A DNA stretch of 46,282 bases, taken from Micromonospora parastrephiae (GTDB lineage: Bacteria > Actinomycetota > Actinomycetes > Mycobacteriales > Micromonosporaceae). Shown piece by piece: positions 22,914-32,547 of this stretch (the first letter of the stretch is position 1; each line of letters starts with the position of its first letter). The notes below the pieces were generated by a model that had not been told where the DNA came from, did not search any database, and was given only the letters and a program-made list of their open reading frames with translations. The translations under genes and the position numbers were made by a program. Where the stretch lies: positions 1 to 46,282 of the forward strand of contig NZ_JAEVHM010000028.1 of NCBI RefSeq assembly GCF_016802865.1, given 5' to 3'.

Positions 22914-23645
22914 TCAGCGCAGCGAGCCGGCGAGTTCGCGCAGCTCGTTGTCCCGGGCGTCGCCGATGACGAGCACCGTACGGGTCGGCTCCAGCAGGAC
23001 CAGTGCCTGCTGATTTCCCCGCGCGGTGTAGCGCTGCCAGGTGCGCCCGGCCAGCTCGGTCGGGCCCTGCGGCTGGCCCTGGTCGGTCAGTTCGGCGGGG
23101 AGCAGCCGCTCCGCCGGCACGCTGCTCTGCACCAGTTGGACGCCCCGCCCCTCCGGCGTGAGGTAGCCGATCCGCAGGTTCGCGCCGCCGTCGACCGTCT
23201 GGTAGCGGGCGCTGACCGTGCGCCAGTCGGCGCCGAGCCCCTGCGGCTGGCTCACCGGGAACACGTTCGCCGACCGGGCCTGTTCGACCGCCGACGTCGG
23301 GTCGACCGTGGTGGCCTGGTCGCCACCGAGGAAACCCCGGTAGAACGCCAGCAGCAGCGCGATCGGGATCAACAGCACCAGCAGCGAGATCGCCATGTCC
23401 TTCGGCGACCGCTCGGACCTGGCGGGTTCCAGTCGCGGCGGCGGGGCGGGCCGCTCGCCGGTCTCCGTGGCGGCGTCGCCCCGGCCCGGCCCGGGCTCGA
23501 CCAGGGCCGGTTCACCGTCCGGCGGGGTCGTCGGGACGGTCGCGGCAGGCTCATCACCGGGGCCGGCGGGGACGGCGGCCGGCGGCTGGCCGTCGGGCGG
23601 CGTGCGGTCGGCGGGTACGCGGTCGGCTGGCTGTGCGGGTTCCAC
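22914..23645 (-). CDS. DUF4245 family membrane protein
   Basis: 243 residues. A long Pro/Ala/Asp-rich cytoplasmic head (about 85 residues), one membrane segment (MAISLLVLLIPIALLLAFY), and a 130-residue extracellular domain containing VFPVSQPQGLGADWRTVSAR and WQRYTARGNQQALVLLE, as in actinobacterial DUF4245 proteins, which commonly lie beside glpX. Function unknown. The GTG at 23645 gives the whole head; a later start is possible. Divergent from glpX. Confidence 0.8.
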   Translation of the reverse strand: MEPAQPADRVPADRTPPDGQPPAAVPAGPGDEPAATVPTTPPDGEPALVEPGPGRGDAATETGERPAPPPRLEPARSERSPKDMAISLLVLLIPIALLLAFYRGFLGGDQATTVDPTSAVEQARSANVFPVSQPQGLGADWRTVSARYQTVDGGANLRIGYLTPEGRGVQLVQSSVPAERLLPAELTDQGQPQGPTELAGRTWQRYTARGNQQALVLLEPTRTVLVIGDARDNELRELAGSLR

Positions 23646-23801
23646 CCCGCCATCTTCGCAGCCGCCCGACCGGCGGTATCCGGGCCATCACCGCCCCGCG
23701 CCGCCACGCGGTCGGCCATCGTGTGAGGATCAGCGACAGAGCCGGCAGCGGGGACCGCCCCGTCACCGGTCGTCCCCGCACCGTCGCGAGGAGGAGCCGT
23801 C

Positions 23802-24833
23802 ATGACGAACACCAGGACGCGGATCCCACAGGATCTCGACCGCAACCTTGCCCTCGACCTGGTCCGGGTCACCGAAGCCGCGGCGATGGCCGCCGGCCGG
23901 TGGGTCGGCCGGGGCGACAAGGAGGGCGGCGACGGGGCCGCGGTCGACGCGATGCGCAAGCTGATCAACTCGATCCAGATGCGCGGTGTGGTGGTGATCG
24001 GCGAGGGCGAGAAGGACAACGCGCCGATGCTCTTCAACGGCGAACACGTCGGCGACGGCACCGGCCCGGAGGTGGACGTCGCCGTCGACCCGGTCGACGG
24101 CACCACGCTGATGAGCAAGGGCATGCCGAACGCGCTGGCGGTGCTCGCCGTCTCGGAGCGGGGCGCGATGTTCGACCCGAGCGCGGTCTTCTACATGGAG
24201 AAGCTCGCCGTCGGGCCGGCGTACGCCGACGTGATCGACATCAACGCCGGGGTGGCCGAGAACCTGCGCCGGATCGCGAAGGTCAAGGGCACCGACGTCT
24301 CCGAGGTGACGGTCTGCGTGCTGGACCGCAGCCGCCACGACGACCTCGTCACGCAGATCCGGCGGACCGGGGCGGGCATCCGCTTCATCTCCGACGGCGA
24401 CATCGCCGGCTCGATCGCGGCCGCGCGGGGTGAGTCGGACGTCGACGTGCTGATGGGCATCGGCGGCACCCCGGAGGGCATCATCTCCGCCTGCGCGTTG
24501 AAGTGCATGGGCGGGGCGATGCAGGCCAAGCTCTGGCCGCGCGACGCCGAGGAGCGGGAGAAGGCGCTCGCCGCCGGGCACGACCTGGACCGGGTGCTGG
24601 GCACCGATGATCTCGTCACCGGCGACAACTGCTTCTTCGTGGCCACCGGAGTCACCTCCGGGGACCTGCTGCGCGGGGTGCGTTACCGGGCCGGCGGCGC
24701 GTACACCCAGTCAATCGTGATGCGCTCGAAGAGCGGCACGATCCGCGTGATCGACTCGTACCACCGGCTGGAGAAGCTGGCGCTGTACTCCGCGGTCGAC
24801 TTCGACGGCCGGCCGCTGGCCGAGCAGGAGTGA
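23802..24833 (+). CDS. glpX: Class II fructose-1,6-bisphosphatase
   Basis: Dephosphorylates fructose 1,6-bisphosphate in gluconeogenesis. 343 residues. Metal and substrate motifs are clear: [31 protein letters not shown] (about 95-110), [20 protein letters not shown], and [25 protein letters not shown] lies 6 nt before ATG 23802. Its stop overlaps the transporter start by 4 bases. With eno and ppc in this window it covers control points around the phosphoenolpyruvate node. Confidence 0.97.
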   Translation: MTNTRTRIPQDLDRNLALDLVRVTEAAAMAAGRWVGRGDKEGGDGAAVDAMRKLINSIQMRGVVVIGEGEKDNAPMLFNGEHVGDGTGPEVDVAVDPVDGTTLMSKGMPNALAVLAVSERGAMFDPSAVFYMEKLAVGPAYADVIDINAGVAENLRRIAKVKGTDVSEVTVCVLDRSRHDDLVTQIRRTGAGIRFISDGDIAGSIAAARGESDVDVLMGIGGTPEGIISACALKCMGGAMQAKLWPRDAEEREKALAAGHDLDRVLGTDDLVTGDNCFFVATGVTSGDLLRGVRYRAGGAYTQSIVMRSKSGTIRVIDSYHRLEKLALYSAVDFDGRPLAEQE

Positions 24834-25801
24834 CCGTCGCCGGCGTCGCGACACCGCCGATCCTCTCCGCGACCCGCCGGATCGCCGGCGTGGCGCTGGC
24901 GTCGATCTCCGGGGTCGCGGTGGCGGTGCAGTCCCGCATCAACGGCGAGTTGGGGGTACGCCTCGCGGACGGGTTCGCCGCCGCGGTGGTCTCGTTCGGC
25001 ATCGGCCTGCTGGTGCTGCTGGTGCTGGTGCCCGCCACCCCCGGCGGGCGACGTGGCCTCGCCGCGGTATGGCGCGCGCTCGCGACAAGATCGCTCTGGC
25101 CGTGGCAGTGCCTCGGTGGCATGTGCGGGGCGTTCCTGGTGGCCTCCCAGGGAATCACCATCGGCTCGCTGGGGGTGGCGGTCTTCACCGTGGCCGTGGT
25201 CGCCGGCCTGTCCGGCAGCAGCCTCGCCGTGGACCGGGCCGGCATCGGGCCGAGCGGCCGGCAGCCGGTCACCCGGCAACGGCTGGCCGGCGCGGTGCTC
25301 ACCGTGCTCGCGGTCGGCCTGGCGGTCGGTGACCGGCTCGGTGCTCCGGGCACGCTGGCGCTGGCCCTGCTGCCCCTGCTCGCCGGGGTGGGCACCGCCT
25401 GGCAACAGGCGGTCAACGGGCGGGTCCGGGCGGCGGCCGACAGCGCGTTGACCGCCACACTGGTCAACTTCGCCGTCGGCACGGTCACCCTGCTCGTCGC
25501 GTTCGCCGTCGACATCGCCGTACGCGGTTGGCCGACCGGCCACCTGCCGAGCGAGCCGTGGCTCTACCTGGGCGGTCCGATCGGCATCGTGTTCATCGCC
25601 GTCGCCGCCGCGATCGTGCGTTTCACGGGTGTCCTCCTGCTCGGCCTGGCCACCATCGCCGGCCAGATCATGGGGGCGATCCTGCTGGACCTGCTGCTGC
25701 CCACGGCGGCCTCACACCCCGGCCCGAACACCCTGCTCGGAGCCGCGCTGACCATGGTGGCCGTGCTGATCGCCGCGCTGGCGCCACCCGCCCGCCGCTG
25801 A
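24830..25801 (+). CDS. DMT superfamily transporter, YdcZ/DUF606 type
   Basis: 323 residues, about ten hydrophobic segments arranged as two DUF606 halves ([20 protein letters not shown] and [20 protein letters not shown] start the halves with the typical Gln-x-x-x-Asn/Gly motif). Inner-membrane small-molecule transporter, substrate unknown. GTG 24830 overlaps the glpX stop (GTGA), so it is translated with glpX. Its 3' end overlaps the convergent gene on the other strand by 134 bases. Confidence 0.85.
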   Translation: MTVAGVATPPILSATRRIAGVALASISGVAVAVQSRINGELGVRLADGFAAAVVSFGIGLLVLLVLVPATPGGRRGLAAVWRALATRSLWPWQCLGGMCGAFLVASQGITIGSLGVAVFTVAVVAGLSGSSLAVDRAGIGPSGRQPVTRQRLAGAVLTVLAVGLAVGDRLGAPGTLALALLPLLAGVGTAWQQAVNGRVRAAADSALTATLVNFAVGTVTLLVAFAVDIAVRGWPTGHLPSEPWLYLGGPIGIVFIAVAAAIVRFTGVLLLGLATIAGQIMGAILLDLLLPTAASHPGPNTLLGAALTMVAVLIAALAPPARR

Positions 25802-27491
25802 AACGGCCCACCTCTGCAAGGCTCAGCGCGGCGGCAGCTGCGACGGGTGGGGCGGATCGGGGCGCCGCCGGCGGGCGCGGAGGGTAGGGCGGAAAGGGCG
25901 CGTTCGGATGGGGCTGGTAGGGCGGGCGCGGCGGGTACCGGCGCTGGTACGCGCGGGCCGGGTCGACCAGGCCGGCGATCCGGATGGCCAGCAGCACGCC
26001 CGGCACCGTGGCCAGCAGGGCGAGCGCCACCGCGAACCGGGTCCGCAGCGGGATGCCGTAGAGCCAGCCGATCAGCGGCAGCCCGCTGAGGAGAACGGTG
26101 AGCGGGAAGCCGCCCAACGCCCACCCGCCCCAGCGGCTCGTCGCACCTCCGTGACGGGCACCGATGAACAGAACGACCGCCGTCAGCGCGCCCCAGGGCA
26201 GCACGACCATCAGCAACGCCGGAACGGTGAGGAAGTCATCGCCGCGTTGCCAGAGCAGCGCGAGCGCAATCGTGGCGAACATCATCGACAGACCACCGGC
26301 CAGCCCCCACCAGGCACTGCCGCCGCTCCGGCGGACCGCCAGGTGAGCGGCGAGCACGAGGACCGTGAAGCCGAGGGTCAGGGCGAGCGCGACGGCGAGC
26401 AGCAGGTCCGTCTGGCGATCGCCGGGTCCGCCACCATCGATGCGCGGCAGATCGTCCCGGTGGATGGCAGAGTCGTCCTGCCGGAACAGAAAACCGTCGC
26501 GCTGCCACGCATCGTCGGATACGCGGCGCAGGAAGCCGTCGCGCCCGTTGGCGACCAGCACCTCGTGGCCCCCGCCCGCGCCGCGGTAGACGATCAGATC
26601 GCGGGAGGCGAAGTGCCGGCCGATGTTGCCCGGGTTCGGGGACCTGCGGGCCAGTTCCTCCCTCCGCGCGTCCGACACCTCCCAGGCCACCCGCCAGGTT
26701 GCGCCAGCGTCGTCGCTCTGCTCCACCCGCAGGTGCCCGGCGACCACCCGGTAGCAGCGTCGCGGGTCGTCCGGTGCACACGCCTGCCGCTGCCCGGCGC
26801 CCTGCTGGAAGAGGCGCGACTCCTCGGTCTCGGTGACGGGCCGCCAGGTGGTCGCGGCGTCGTCGCTGACGGCCCACTGCCCAGCCGAGGGCCCGGTCGG
26901 CCAGTCCGTGTAGCCGGAGCCGACCGAGATCGCCGGCTGTCCGTCGAGCATCGTGGTGCCCAGCGCGTAGGGGTAGTGGACCGCGCTGGTGGCCGCCACG
27001 GCCAGCACCGCGGGCGGCAGCACCACCAGCAGCCGGACCAGCCGGGCGGTCCGTTGGCGCACCGGGTGGCGACGCGAGCGCGTCCAACTCCACCAGGCCA
27101 GGCCGAGCGCCGGCAGGGTGAGCAGGTCGGTCCGGTCGGCCCGGACCAGCGACGGTCCGGCCAGCACGGTCCAGACCGACGAGGCCAGCTCGGCGGCGTA
27201 CCCGCTGGATTTGACGACCGCGAACCCGGCGCCCACCGACGCCAGACCGACCAGCGCGGCGGCCCGGGACGGCAGCCGCGGCACCAGGAGGGTCAGCAGC
27301 ACCGCGACCAGCGGCGGGACGAGCACCAGGCCGGCGACGTCGCTCAGCTTGCCGGTCAGCAGGCCCGGGAAGGCCGGCTTCAGCACGTGGTCGTTGACCA
27401 GCAACAGGACCAGCGCGAGCAGGGTGGCCGGGTGGCAGAGCCAGGACAACGTCGTCGGTGCGCCGTCGTGCGGTGTCTCGGGACCCGTCAT
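25668..27491 (-). CDS. Polytopic membrane protein with Asp-box (BNR-like) extracellular domain
   Basis: 607 residues as read. N-terminal block of about five membrane helices, an extracellular domain of about 190 residues with two Asp-box motifs (SDDAATTW and SDDAGATW), then five or so more helices, then a Pro/Tyr-rich tail (YPPRPPYQPHPNAPFPPYPP). Asp boxes occur in sialidase-like beta propellers, usually without catalytic activity when so few. The last about 60 residues are Ala/Arg/Pro-rich and overlap the transporter gene by 134 bases antisense, so the true stop could be earlier if a base is wrong near 25830. Start ATG 27491 begins the first helix. Function unknown. Confidence 0.75.
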   Translation of the reverse strand: MTGPETPHDGAPTTLSWLCHPATLLALVLLLVNDHVLKPAFPGLLTGKLSDVAGLVLVPPLVAVLLTLLVPRLPSRAAALVGLASVGAGFAVVKSSGYAAELASSVWTVLAGPSLVRADRTDLLTLPALGLAWWSWTRSRRHPVRQRTARLVRLLVVLPPAVLAVAATSAVHYPYALGTTMLDGQPAISVGSGYTDWPTGPSAGQWAVSDDAATTWRPVTETEESRLFQQGAGQRQACAPDDPRRCYRVVAGHLRVEQSDDAGATWRVAWEVSDARREELARRSPNPGNIGRHFASRDLIVYRGAGGGHEVLVANGRDGFLRRVSDDAWQRDGFLFRQDDSAIHRDDLPRIDGGGPGDRQTDLLLAVALALTLGFTVLVLAAHLAVRRSGGSAWWGLAGGLSMMFATIALALLWQRGDDFLTVPALLMVVLPWGALTAVVLFIGARHGGATSRWGGWALGGFPLTVLLSGLPLIGWLYGIPLRTRFAVALALLATVPGVLLAIRIAGLVDPARAYQRRYPPRPPYQPHPNAPFPPYPPRPPAAPRSAPPVAAAAALSLAEVGRFSGGRVAPARRSARPPWSARLRAGCSGRGVRPPWAAAGPAGSPP

Positions 27492-27556
27492 CCCCTCAGG
27501 GTCCGGCCGGCCCGTCTCGATCGGGACACGGCCCGGTCAGTGTCCGATACCGACGG

Positions 27557-28525
27557 TCAGCCGGCGTCGGAGGAGTGCCCGGGGAACAGGTGGGCGCTCG
27601 GGTCGATGGCCACCGCCGCGTTGTTGACCGCCGTCGCGGCCTCGCCGAAGCCGGTGGCGATCAGCCGGACCTTGCCCGGGTACTCCGTGATGTCGCCGGC
27701 CGCGAAGACCCGGGGAAGGTTGGTGGCCATGGCGCTGTCCACCAGGATGTGCCGCCGGTCCAGCCGCAGCCCCCACTCCGCGAGCGGGCCCAGGTCGGCG
27801 GTGAAGCCGAGCGCGGCAACCACGGTGTCCACCGGCAACGTCTCGGTCGCGCCACCGCGCACGGTCACCTCGGCGCCGGTCACCGTCTCCTCCCCGAACA
27901 ACCTGGTGACCTCGGCGTTGACCACCACCCGGACGGGCAGGGACAGCACCCGGGCGACGGTGGAGGCGTGCGCCCGGAACTTCTCCCGGCGGTGCACGAG
28001 GGTCACCGAACGGGCCAGCGGTTGCAGTGTCAACGCCCAGTCGAAGGCGGAGTCACCGCCACCGACGATCAGCACGTCCCGGTCGGTCAACTCGGCCGGC
28101 TCGGTGACGAAGTAGACGATTCCGCTGCCGGGCGCGGCGTCGGCGCAGGGCAGCGGCCGAGGGCTGAAGCTGCCCAGCCCGCCGGTGACCACCACGGCGC
28201 CGCAGCCCAGCTGCTCACCACCGGCCAGACCGAGCACCGGCCGGTCGTCGGTGTACGAAAGTTTCTCGGCCCGGGTGCCGAGCAGGTACTGCGGTCCGAA
28301 CGGCGCGGCCTGGGCGACCAGGTTGGCCACCAGGTCACGGCCCTTCACGGCGGGAAACCCGGCCACGTCCAGGATCAGCTTCTCCGGGTACATCGCGGTG
28401 ACCTGGCCACCGGGCTCGGGCAGCGCGTCGATCACCGCCACCGACAGCCCCCGGAACCCGGCGTAGTACGCGGCGAAGAGGCCGGCCGGACCGGCCCCGA
28501 TCACAGCGATGTCGACCTCACGCAT
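27557..28525 (-). CDS. FAD-dependent NAD(P)H oxidoreductase, ferredoxin/thioredoxin-reductase-like
   Basis: 322 residues with the two-dinucleotide fold: FAD motif VIGAGPAGLFAAYYAGFRGL near the start, NAD(P) motif VLIVGGGDSAFDWAL in the middle, and RVFAAGDITEYPGKVRLIATG near the end. It lacks the CxxC redox pair of thioredoxin reductase, which fits the thioredoxin-reductase-like ferredoxin/flavodoxin-NADP reductases. ATG 28525 is preferred; an in-frame GTG at 28549 has no ribosome site. The electron acceptor cannot be told from sequence. Confidence 0.85.
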   Translation of the reverse strand: MREVDIAVIGAGPAGLFAAYYAGFRGLSVAVIDALPEPGGQVTAMYPEKLILDVAGFPAVKGRDLVANLVAQAAPFGPQYLLGTRAEKLSYTDDRPVLGLAGGEQLGCGAVVVTGGLGSFSPRPLPCADAAPGSGIVYFVTEPAELTDRDVLIVGGGDSAFDWALTLQPLARSVTLVHRREKFRAHASTVARVLSLPVRVVVNAEVTRLFGEETVTGAEVTVRGGATETLPVDTVVAALGFTADLGPLAEWGLRLDRRHILVDSAMATNLPRVFAAGDITEYPGKVRLIATGFGEAATAVNNAAVAIDPSAHLFPGHSSDAG

Positions 28526-28549
28526 GGCGTACCGTCGCTTTCCGCTCAC

Positions 28550-28569
28550 GGATCAACGCTTGCTGATCC
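28550..28569. promoter_or_regulatory. Short dyad upstream of the oxidoreductase gene
   Basis: GGATCA (28550-28555) and TGATCC (28564-28569) with an 8-nt spacer, 25 nt before the start codon. Possible operator. Confidence 0.3.
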
Positions 28570-28630
28570 AGACCGTAGGCGGGTGGCAGCGGTCGGGCAA
28601 GCATGTCCCAGGGGCGCGCCGTCGAGCCGG

Positions 28631-29284
28631 TCAGGGCAGGCTGAGCGTGGACCCCGAGTAGTCCGGGCCGTCGACGGCCGGCCGTCGACGGCGGAACAGG
28701 ATCGCGGCGACCACCCCGCCGAGCAGCCCGAACAGGTGCCCCTGCCAGGAGATCCGCTCGTCGGTGGGGAGAATGCCGACGAGCTGCCAGCCGTAGAGCA
28801 GGCCGACCAGCAGGAAGACCGCGAAGTTCCACCAGCTGCGCTCGACGATGCCCCGGGTGAGCAGGATGCCCAGGTACCCGAAGATCACCCCGCTGGCGCC
28901 GACCACCACCGAGTTGGGTGAGCCGGTGAACCAGACGCCGAGCCCGCTGACCAGGATGATGACCAGGGTCGACCAGAGGAAGCGACGGGCGCCGGCGGCC
29001 AACACGAACGTGCCGAGCAGGATCAGCGGGATGCTGTTGCTGTACAGGTGGTCGAAGCCGTGGTGCAGGAACGGGGAGAAGAAGACCCCGTCCAGGCCGT
29101 CGATGCGGTGCGGGATGATGCCGGCCGTGGCGTCGAGGCCGAACGCGAGCCCCTGGTCGATGGCCTCGATGAGGAAGAGGAACGGGACCACCGCGCACAT
29201 GGCGACGAAGGCCCGGCCAAGCGCGGCGTAGAACGCCTCGGTGCCGAACCGGAAGGGGTCGCCGCTTGGCGGGTGCAGGCTCAC
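28631..29284 (-). CDS. Rhomboid family intramembrane serine protease
   Basis: About 217 residues, six membrane helices. Catalytic Ser in VVGASGVIFGYLG (about 132) and catalytic His in SWQGHLFGLLGG (about 183); the helix-2 motif HHGFDHLYSNS is also present. It cuts membrane proteins within the bilayer; substrate unknown. GTG 29284 gives an N terminus beginning SLHPPSGDPFRFG; a GTG at 29338 would add 18 residues and cannot be excluded. Lies on the same strand as the oxidoreductase gene but about 105 nt upstream of its start. Confidence 0.88.
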   Translation of the reverse strand: MSLHPPSGDPFRFGTEAFYAALGRAFVAMCAVVPFLFLIEAIDQGLAFGLDATAGIIPHRIDGLDGVFFSPFLHHGFDHLYSNSIPLILLGTFVLAAGARRFLWSTLVIILVSGLGVWFTGSPNSVVVGASGVIFGYLGILLTRGIVERSWWNFAVFLLVGLLYGWQLVGILPTDERISWQGHLFGLLGGVVAAILFRRRRPAVDGPDYSGSTLSLP

Positions 29285-29352
29285 CCCCCAACTGCTATCA
29301 GCAAAAGGGGTCGACCGCCACTCACGTCCCGTCCGCACTTCCGGTGTACGCG

Positions 29353-29392
29353 CGACGGCGGGACAGGTGGTCCTCCACCCGCCCCGCCGTCG
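29353..29392 (-). terminator. Hairpin terminator after the lytic-transglycosylase-like gene
   Basis: CGACGGCGGG (29353-29362) and CCCGCCGTCG (29383-29392) pair perfectly; a smaller GGTGG/CCACC stem lies in the loop. It starts 6 nt past the stop of the 29399 gene. Confidence 0.6.
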
Positions 29393-29398
29393 ACAGCG

Positions 29399-30076
29399 TC
29401 AGTAGTGGCCGTTGTTCTGGAAGTAGTTCCAGGCGCCACAGGGCGTGTCGTACCTGCCCTTGATGTAGCCGAGCCCCCACGTGATCTGGGTGGCCGGGTT
29501 GGTGCGCCAGTCGTCCGCGATCGAGCTCATCTTGCTGCCCGGCAGCGACTGCGGAATTCCGTACGCGCCCGAGGAGGAGTTGCTGGCCTTGTGGTTCCAG
29601 CCGCTCTCCTTGGTCCAGAGCTTCTCCAGGCAGGGGAACTCGGCGATGCCGAAGCCCGCGTCGATCATCAGGGCACAGCCGGTCTTGCGGTTGCCGCTGT
29701 ACTCCGCGCAGGACGCCGGGATCGGCCCGTCGTACGGCTTGGCAGCCGCGTTGGCCGCCTCGCGCTCGCGCTTGCGGGATGCCGCGGCGGCCTCGGCCCT
29801 GCGTGCTCGCTCGGCGGCCTCCTTGGCGGCCTGCGCCGCCCGCAGCTTGGCCTGGTACTCGGCGGCCCGCTGCTTGGCGAGCGCCACCTGGTGGGTGGCC
29901 TGCCGCTCGCGCTGGTACGCGAAGTCGGCCCGGTCGACCTCGAGGCTGACCTGCTCGGTCAGGCCCTGTTGCTGGGTTTCCCGGTCTTCGCCCAGGTAGA
30001 AGCCACCGGCAACGCCCACGGAGAGCAGCGCGACAGCGGCCGTACGGGCGCCCAACCGGCTCCACAGCCGACTCAC
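29399..30076 (-). CDS. Secreted lytic-transglycosylase-like protein
   Basis: 225 residues. N-terminal signal or anchor (AAVALLSVGVAGGFYLG), a coiled coil of Ala/Glu/Arg/Gln (about 38-112), and a C-terminal lysozyme-like domain with the candidate catalytic Glu in LWTKESGWNHKASN (about 156), then SSGAYGIPQSLPGSKM and ITWGLGYIKGRYDTPCGAWN. This domain is common in actinobacterial cell-wall enzymes and aggregation-promoting factors. Likely trims peptidoglycan outside the membrane. GTG 30076 follows GAAGGGA by about 8 nt. A CRP-like site lies about 230 nt upstream. Confidence 0.85.
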   Translation of the reverse strand: MSRLWSRLGARTAAVALLSVGVAGGFYLGEDRETQQQGLTEQVSLEVDRADFAYQRERQATHQVALAKQRAAEYQAKLRAAQAAKEAAERARRAEAAAASRKREREAANAAAKPYDGPIPASCAEYSGNRKTGCALMIDAGFGIAEFPCLEKLWTKESGWNHKASNSSSGAYGIPQSLPGSKMSSIADDWRTNPATQITWGLGYIKGRYDTPCGAWNYFQNNGHY

Positions 30077-30303
30077 GAAGTGGTCCCTTCGTCGGGGGCA
30101 AGGACGCGGCGCGGTGCCCGGCCACCTCTGGCCGTCGGCCGTGCCGCGAGCGCCCCGACCGGTTGCCGGTCGCGCCGACGCACCGACCTTCGCCGATGTC
30201 GCCGTCTCGGCGACGAGTGATCACCGACGATACTTCCGGTGCGTGGGCGCTCGTGGGACACCATCGCGCACAGTGAGGCCGATGGGAAACCAGCCGGGCC
30301 GTT

Positions 30304-30331
30304 TGTGATTTGCGCCACACGTAAAATGTGG
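30304..30331. promoter_or_regulatory. Candidate CRP/FNR-family site upstream of the cell-wall enzyme gene
   Basis: TGTGA-N6-CCACA at 30304-30319 differs by one base from the TGTGA-N6-TCACA CRP consensus. A further TGTGG half-site follows at 30327-30331. This stretch is AT-rich for the window and is the only non-coding region between PhoH and the 29399-30076 gene. Confidence 0.4.
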
Positions 30332-30353
30332 ACGAAACCCTACATAACCCCCG

Positions 30354-31769
30354 TCACAGAGGGATGTCCTCCAGAAGATCCGTCACCATAGCGGCGATCG
30401 GCGACCGCTCCGAACGGCTGAGCGTGACGTGGGCGAAGAGCGGATGACCCTTGAGCGCCTCGATCACCGCGGTCACCCCGTCGTGGCGCCCGACCCGCAG
30501 ATTGTCCCGCTGGGCCACGTCGTGGGTGAGCACGACCCGGGAGCCCTGGCCGATGCGGGACAGCACGGTCAACAGGACTCCCCGCTCCAGCGACTGGGCC
30601 TCGTCCACGATGACGAAGGCGTCGTGCAGGCTGCGCCCCCGGATGTGGGTCAGCGGCAGCACCTCGAGGATGCCCCGCGAGGTGACCTCCTCCAGCACGT
30701 TCTCGTGCACCACCGCGCCGAGCGTGTCGAAGACCGCCTGGGCCCACGGCGACATCTTCTCCGACTCCGAACCCGGCAGGTAGCCCAACTCCTGGCCGCC
30801 GACGGCGTACAGGGGGCGGAACACGATCACCTTCTTGTGCCGGCGACGCTCCATCACCGCCTCCAGGCCCGCGCAGAGCGCCAACGCCGACTTGCCCGTG
30901 CCGGCCCGCCCACCCAGCGAGACGATCCCGATCGACTCGTCGAGCAGCAGATCGAGGGCGACCCGCTGCTCGGCCGACCGGCCGTGCAACCCGAACGCCT
31001 CCCGGTCCCCCCGGACCAACCGCACCGACTTGTCCGGCAGCACCCGGCCGAGCGCGGAGCCACGCGCGGAGTGCAGCACCAGGCCGGTGTGACACGGCAG
31101 CCCGGCCGCCTCGTCGACGTCGAGCGTCTCCCCGGCGTACAACGAGGAGATCTGCTCCTCACCCAGCTCCAGCTCCGACATGCCCGTCCAGGTCGGGTCG
31201 CTGGCCTGGCCGTGCCGGTACTCGTCGGCCCGCAGGCCCACCGAGGCGGCCTTGACCCGCAGCGGCATGTCCTTGCTGACAAGCGTGACCTCCCGCCCCT
31301 CCGCGGCGAGGTTGAGCGCCACGGAGAGGATCCGGGCGTCGTTGCTCTCGGTACGGAAACCGGGCGGCAGCACCCCGTCGTCGGTGTGGTTCAGCTCCAC
31401 CCGCAGGGTGCCGCCGGCGTCGTTGGCGGGCACCGGAGTGTCCAGCCGACCATGCCGGATGCGCAGGTCGTCGAGCATCCGCAGCGACTGCCGGGCGAAC
31501 CAGCCCAGCTCCGGATGGTGCCGCTTGCCCTCCAACTCGGTGATGACCACCAGCGGCAGCACCACCTCGTGCTCGGCGAACCGGTGGAACGCCGCCGGAT
31601 CGGAGAGCAGCACGGACGTGTCCAGGACGAACGCCTGGCCCGCTGGTCGCGGCTCCTTGGGGTCGGCCGGCGCGGACGCCGCCGTACGGCGGCTCCTGGT
31701 GGCGCGGCGGGTCGTGGCAGTCGCGGCCGGGGTCTGATCGGCACCGGCGGTGGTACGGCGAGTCGTCAC
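30354..31769 (-). CDS. phoH2: PIN domain-PhoH ATPase fusion (PhoH2 type)
   Basis: 471 residues. An N-terminal basic linker, a PIN RNase domain ([20 protein letters not shown], with later acidic residues in [11 protein letters not shown]), and a PhoH-like ATPase with Walker [12 protein letters not shown] (about 288) and Walker B FVIVDEAQ (about 388). Mycobacterial PhoH2 is an RNA helicase joined to a PIN nuclease; the same two-step RNA unwinding and cutting is likely here. GTG 31769 has GGAG 7 nt upstream. No separate antitoxin-like gene is visible just upstream. Confidence 0.92.
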   Translation of the reverse strand: MTTRRTTAGADQTPAATATTRRATRSRRTAASAPADPKEPRPAGQAFVLDTSVLLSDPAAFHRFAEHEVVLPLVVITELEGKRHHPELGWFARQSLRMLDDLRIRHGRLDTPVPANDAGGTLRVELNHTDDGVLPPGFRTESNDARILSVALNLAAEGREVTLVSKDMPLRVKAASVGLRADEYRHGQASDPTWTGMSELELGEEQISSLYAGETLDVDEAAGLPCHTGLVLHSARGSALGRVLPDKSVRLVRGDREAFGLHGRSAEQRVALDLLLDESIGIVSLGGRAGTGKSALALCAGLEAVMERRRHKKVIVFRPLYAVGGQELGYLPGSESEKMSPWAQAVFDTLGAVVHENVLEEVTSRGILEVLPLTHIRGRSLHDAFVIVDEAQSLERGVLLTVLSRIGQGSRVVLTHDVAQRDNLRVGRHDGVTAVIEALKGHPLFAHVTLSRSERSPIAAMVTDLLEDIPL

Positions 31770-32180
31770 AGGCCTGCTCCGACGGATGGGCACCCGCCAC
31801 CCGTGTTCCGCCTCCTCCGGTGCCCGGGGACACGGGGTCGGATGCGGAACCCCGTGCGCGAGGTCGCAGATCCGGGCGGACCGGCTGGCTCGGGAGAACC
31901 CCGTGCCATGCCTAGACGCTAGCGGCGGCGGACCGTCGCGGCTAGAGGGCGATCGTGGATCTTCGGAGACGGCCGTCTGAACGCCGGGTCGCCGGTGGGC
32001 CGCGGCAGAGGCCGGGCGCGGCGGATCCGGCCGGGATGCATGCCCCCTGCGCGCATCCCGGCCGGTGGGGCCGCCGTCACCGGTCTGACGTGACCCCGAC
32101 GTGCGTGTCCGCCGCGGACGACGCACCGCGATCGTGGGGCCGGTCGGCGGGACCGCGCTCGTGGCGGCCCGCCGGCCGGC
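31770..32180. other. 411-bp non-coding stretch upstream of phoH2
   Basis: No credible gene on either strand. It holds an 8-bp inverted repeat CACGGGGT/ACCCCGTG (31831-31838, 31849-31856), a direct repeat GAACCCCGTGC (31847-31857 and 31896-31906), and the hairpin listed separately at 32027-32065. The phoH2 promoter should lie here. Confidence 0.5.
32027..32065 (-). terminator. Perfect 13-bp hairpin downstream of the 32181 gene
   Basis: Arms 32027-32039 and 32053-32065 are perfect over 13 bp with a 13-nt loop, 115 nt past the stop of the small membrane protein gene. Probably a terminator. Confidence 0.5.
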
Positions 32181-32516
32181 TCAGCCGGTACGTCGGACGA
32201 GCGTGCCGGTCGGGTGCCGCCCGGTGATCGGGGCGGCCGGCGCGGTGAACGACGAGCCGGTGTAGGTGGTGCCGGGGCCGGCGACCGTGCCGGCCGAGCG
32301 CACGACACCGGCCGGGGAGACCGACAGGGCGGAGGCGATCGCCGCCTGGGCGTCGCGTCGCCGCCGGTTCCAGGCACCCCGGTCCCCGTCGAAGTAGCCC
32401 TGCCGGTAGCCGAAGCGGTAGCCGATGCGGTAGCTGAGCTGCCCGTGCAGCCGTCCGGCCGCGTAGCTGGTGGCACCGAGGACCAGAACGAGGAAGACCG
32501 CGAGGAAAGGGCTCAT
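32181..32516 (-). CDS. Small membrane-anchored protein, unknown
   Basis: 111 residues. One N-terminal membrane segment (FLAVFLVLVLGATSYAAG), then a striking Tyr/Arg/Gly stretch (SYRIGYRFGYRQGYFDGDRG) with a GYR-type repeat, and a flexible Thr/Ala/Gly tail. GGAG lies 7 nt before ATG 32516. Sits 31 nt after the 32548 gene on the same strand, so the two probably form an operon. I do not recognise the family. Confidence 0.65.
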   Translation of the reverse strand: MSPFLAVFLVLVLGATSYAAGRLHGQLSYRIGYRFGYRQGYFDGDRGAWNRRRRDAQAAIASALSVSPAGVVRSAGTVAGPGTTYTGSSFTAPAAPITGRHPTGTLVRRTG

Positions 32517-32547
32517 CGGACGGCTCCGGCCCGGACCGGTCGCCGGA

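Noticed and set aside
30077..30300. c-di-AMP (ydaO) riboswitch, often found ahead of actinobacterial cell-wall hydrolase genes
   Set aside because: I looked for the conserved ydaO blocks on the minus strand and did not find them; the leader is GC-rich with ordinary short hairpins.
31831..31906. Direct and inverted repeats around GAACCCCGTGC upstream of phoH2 as an antitoxin-like operator
   Set aside because: Repeats are short, GC-rich and close to what this composition yields by chance; no antitoxin-like gene is adjacent.
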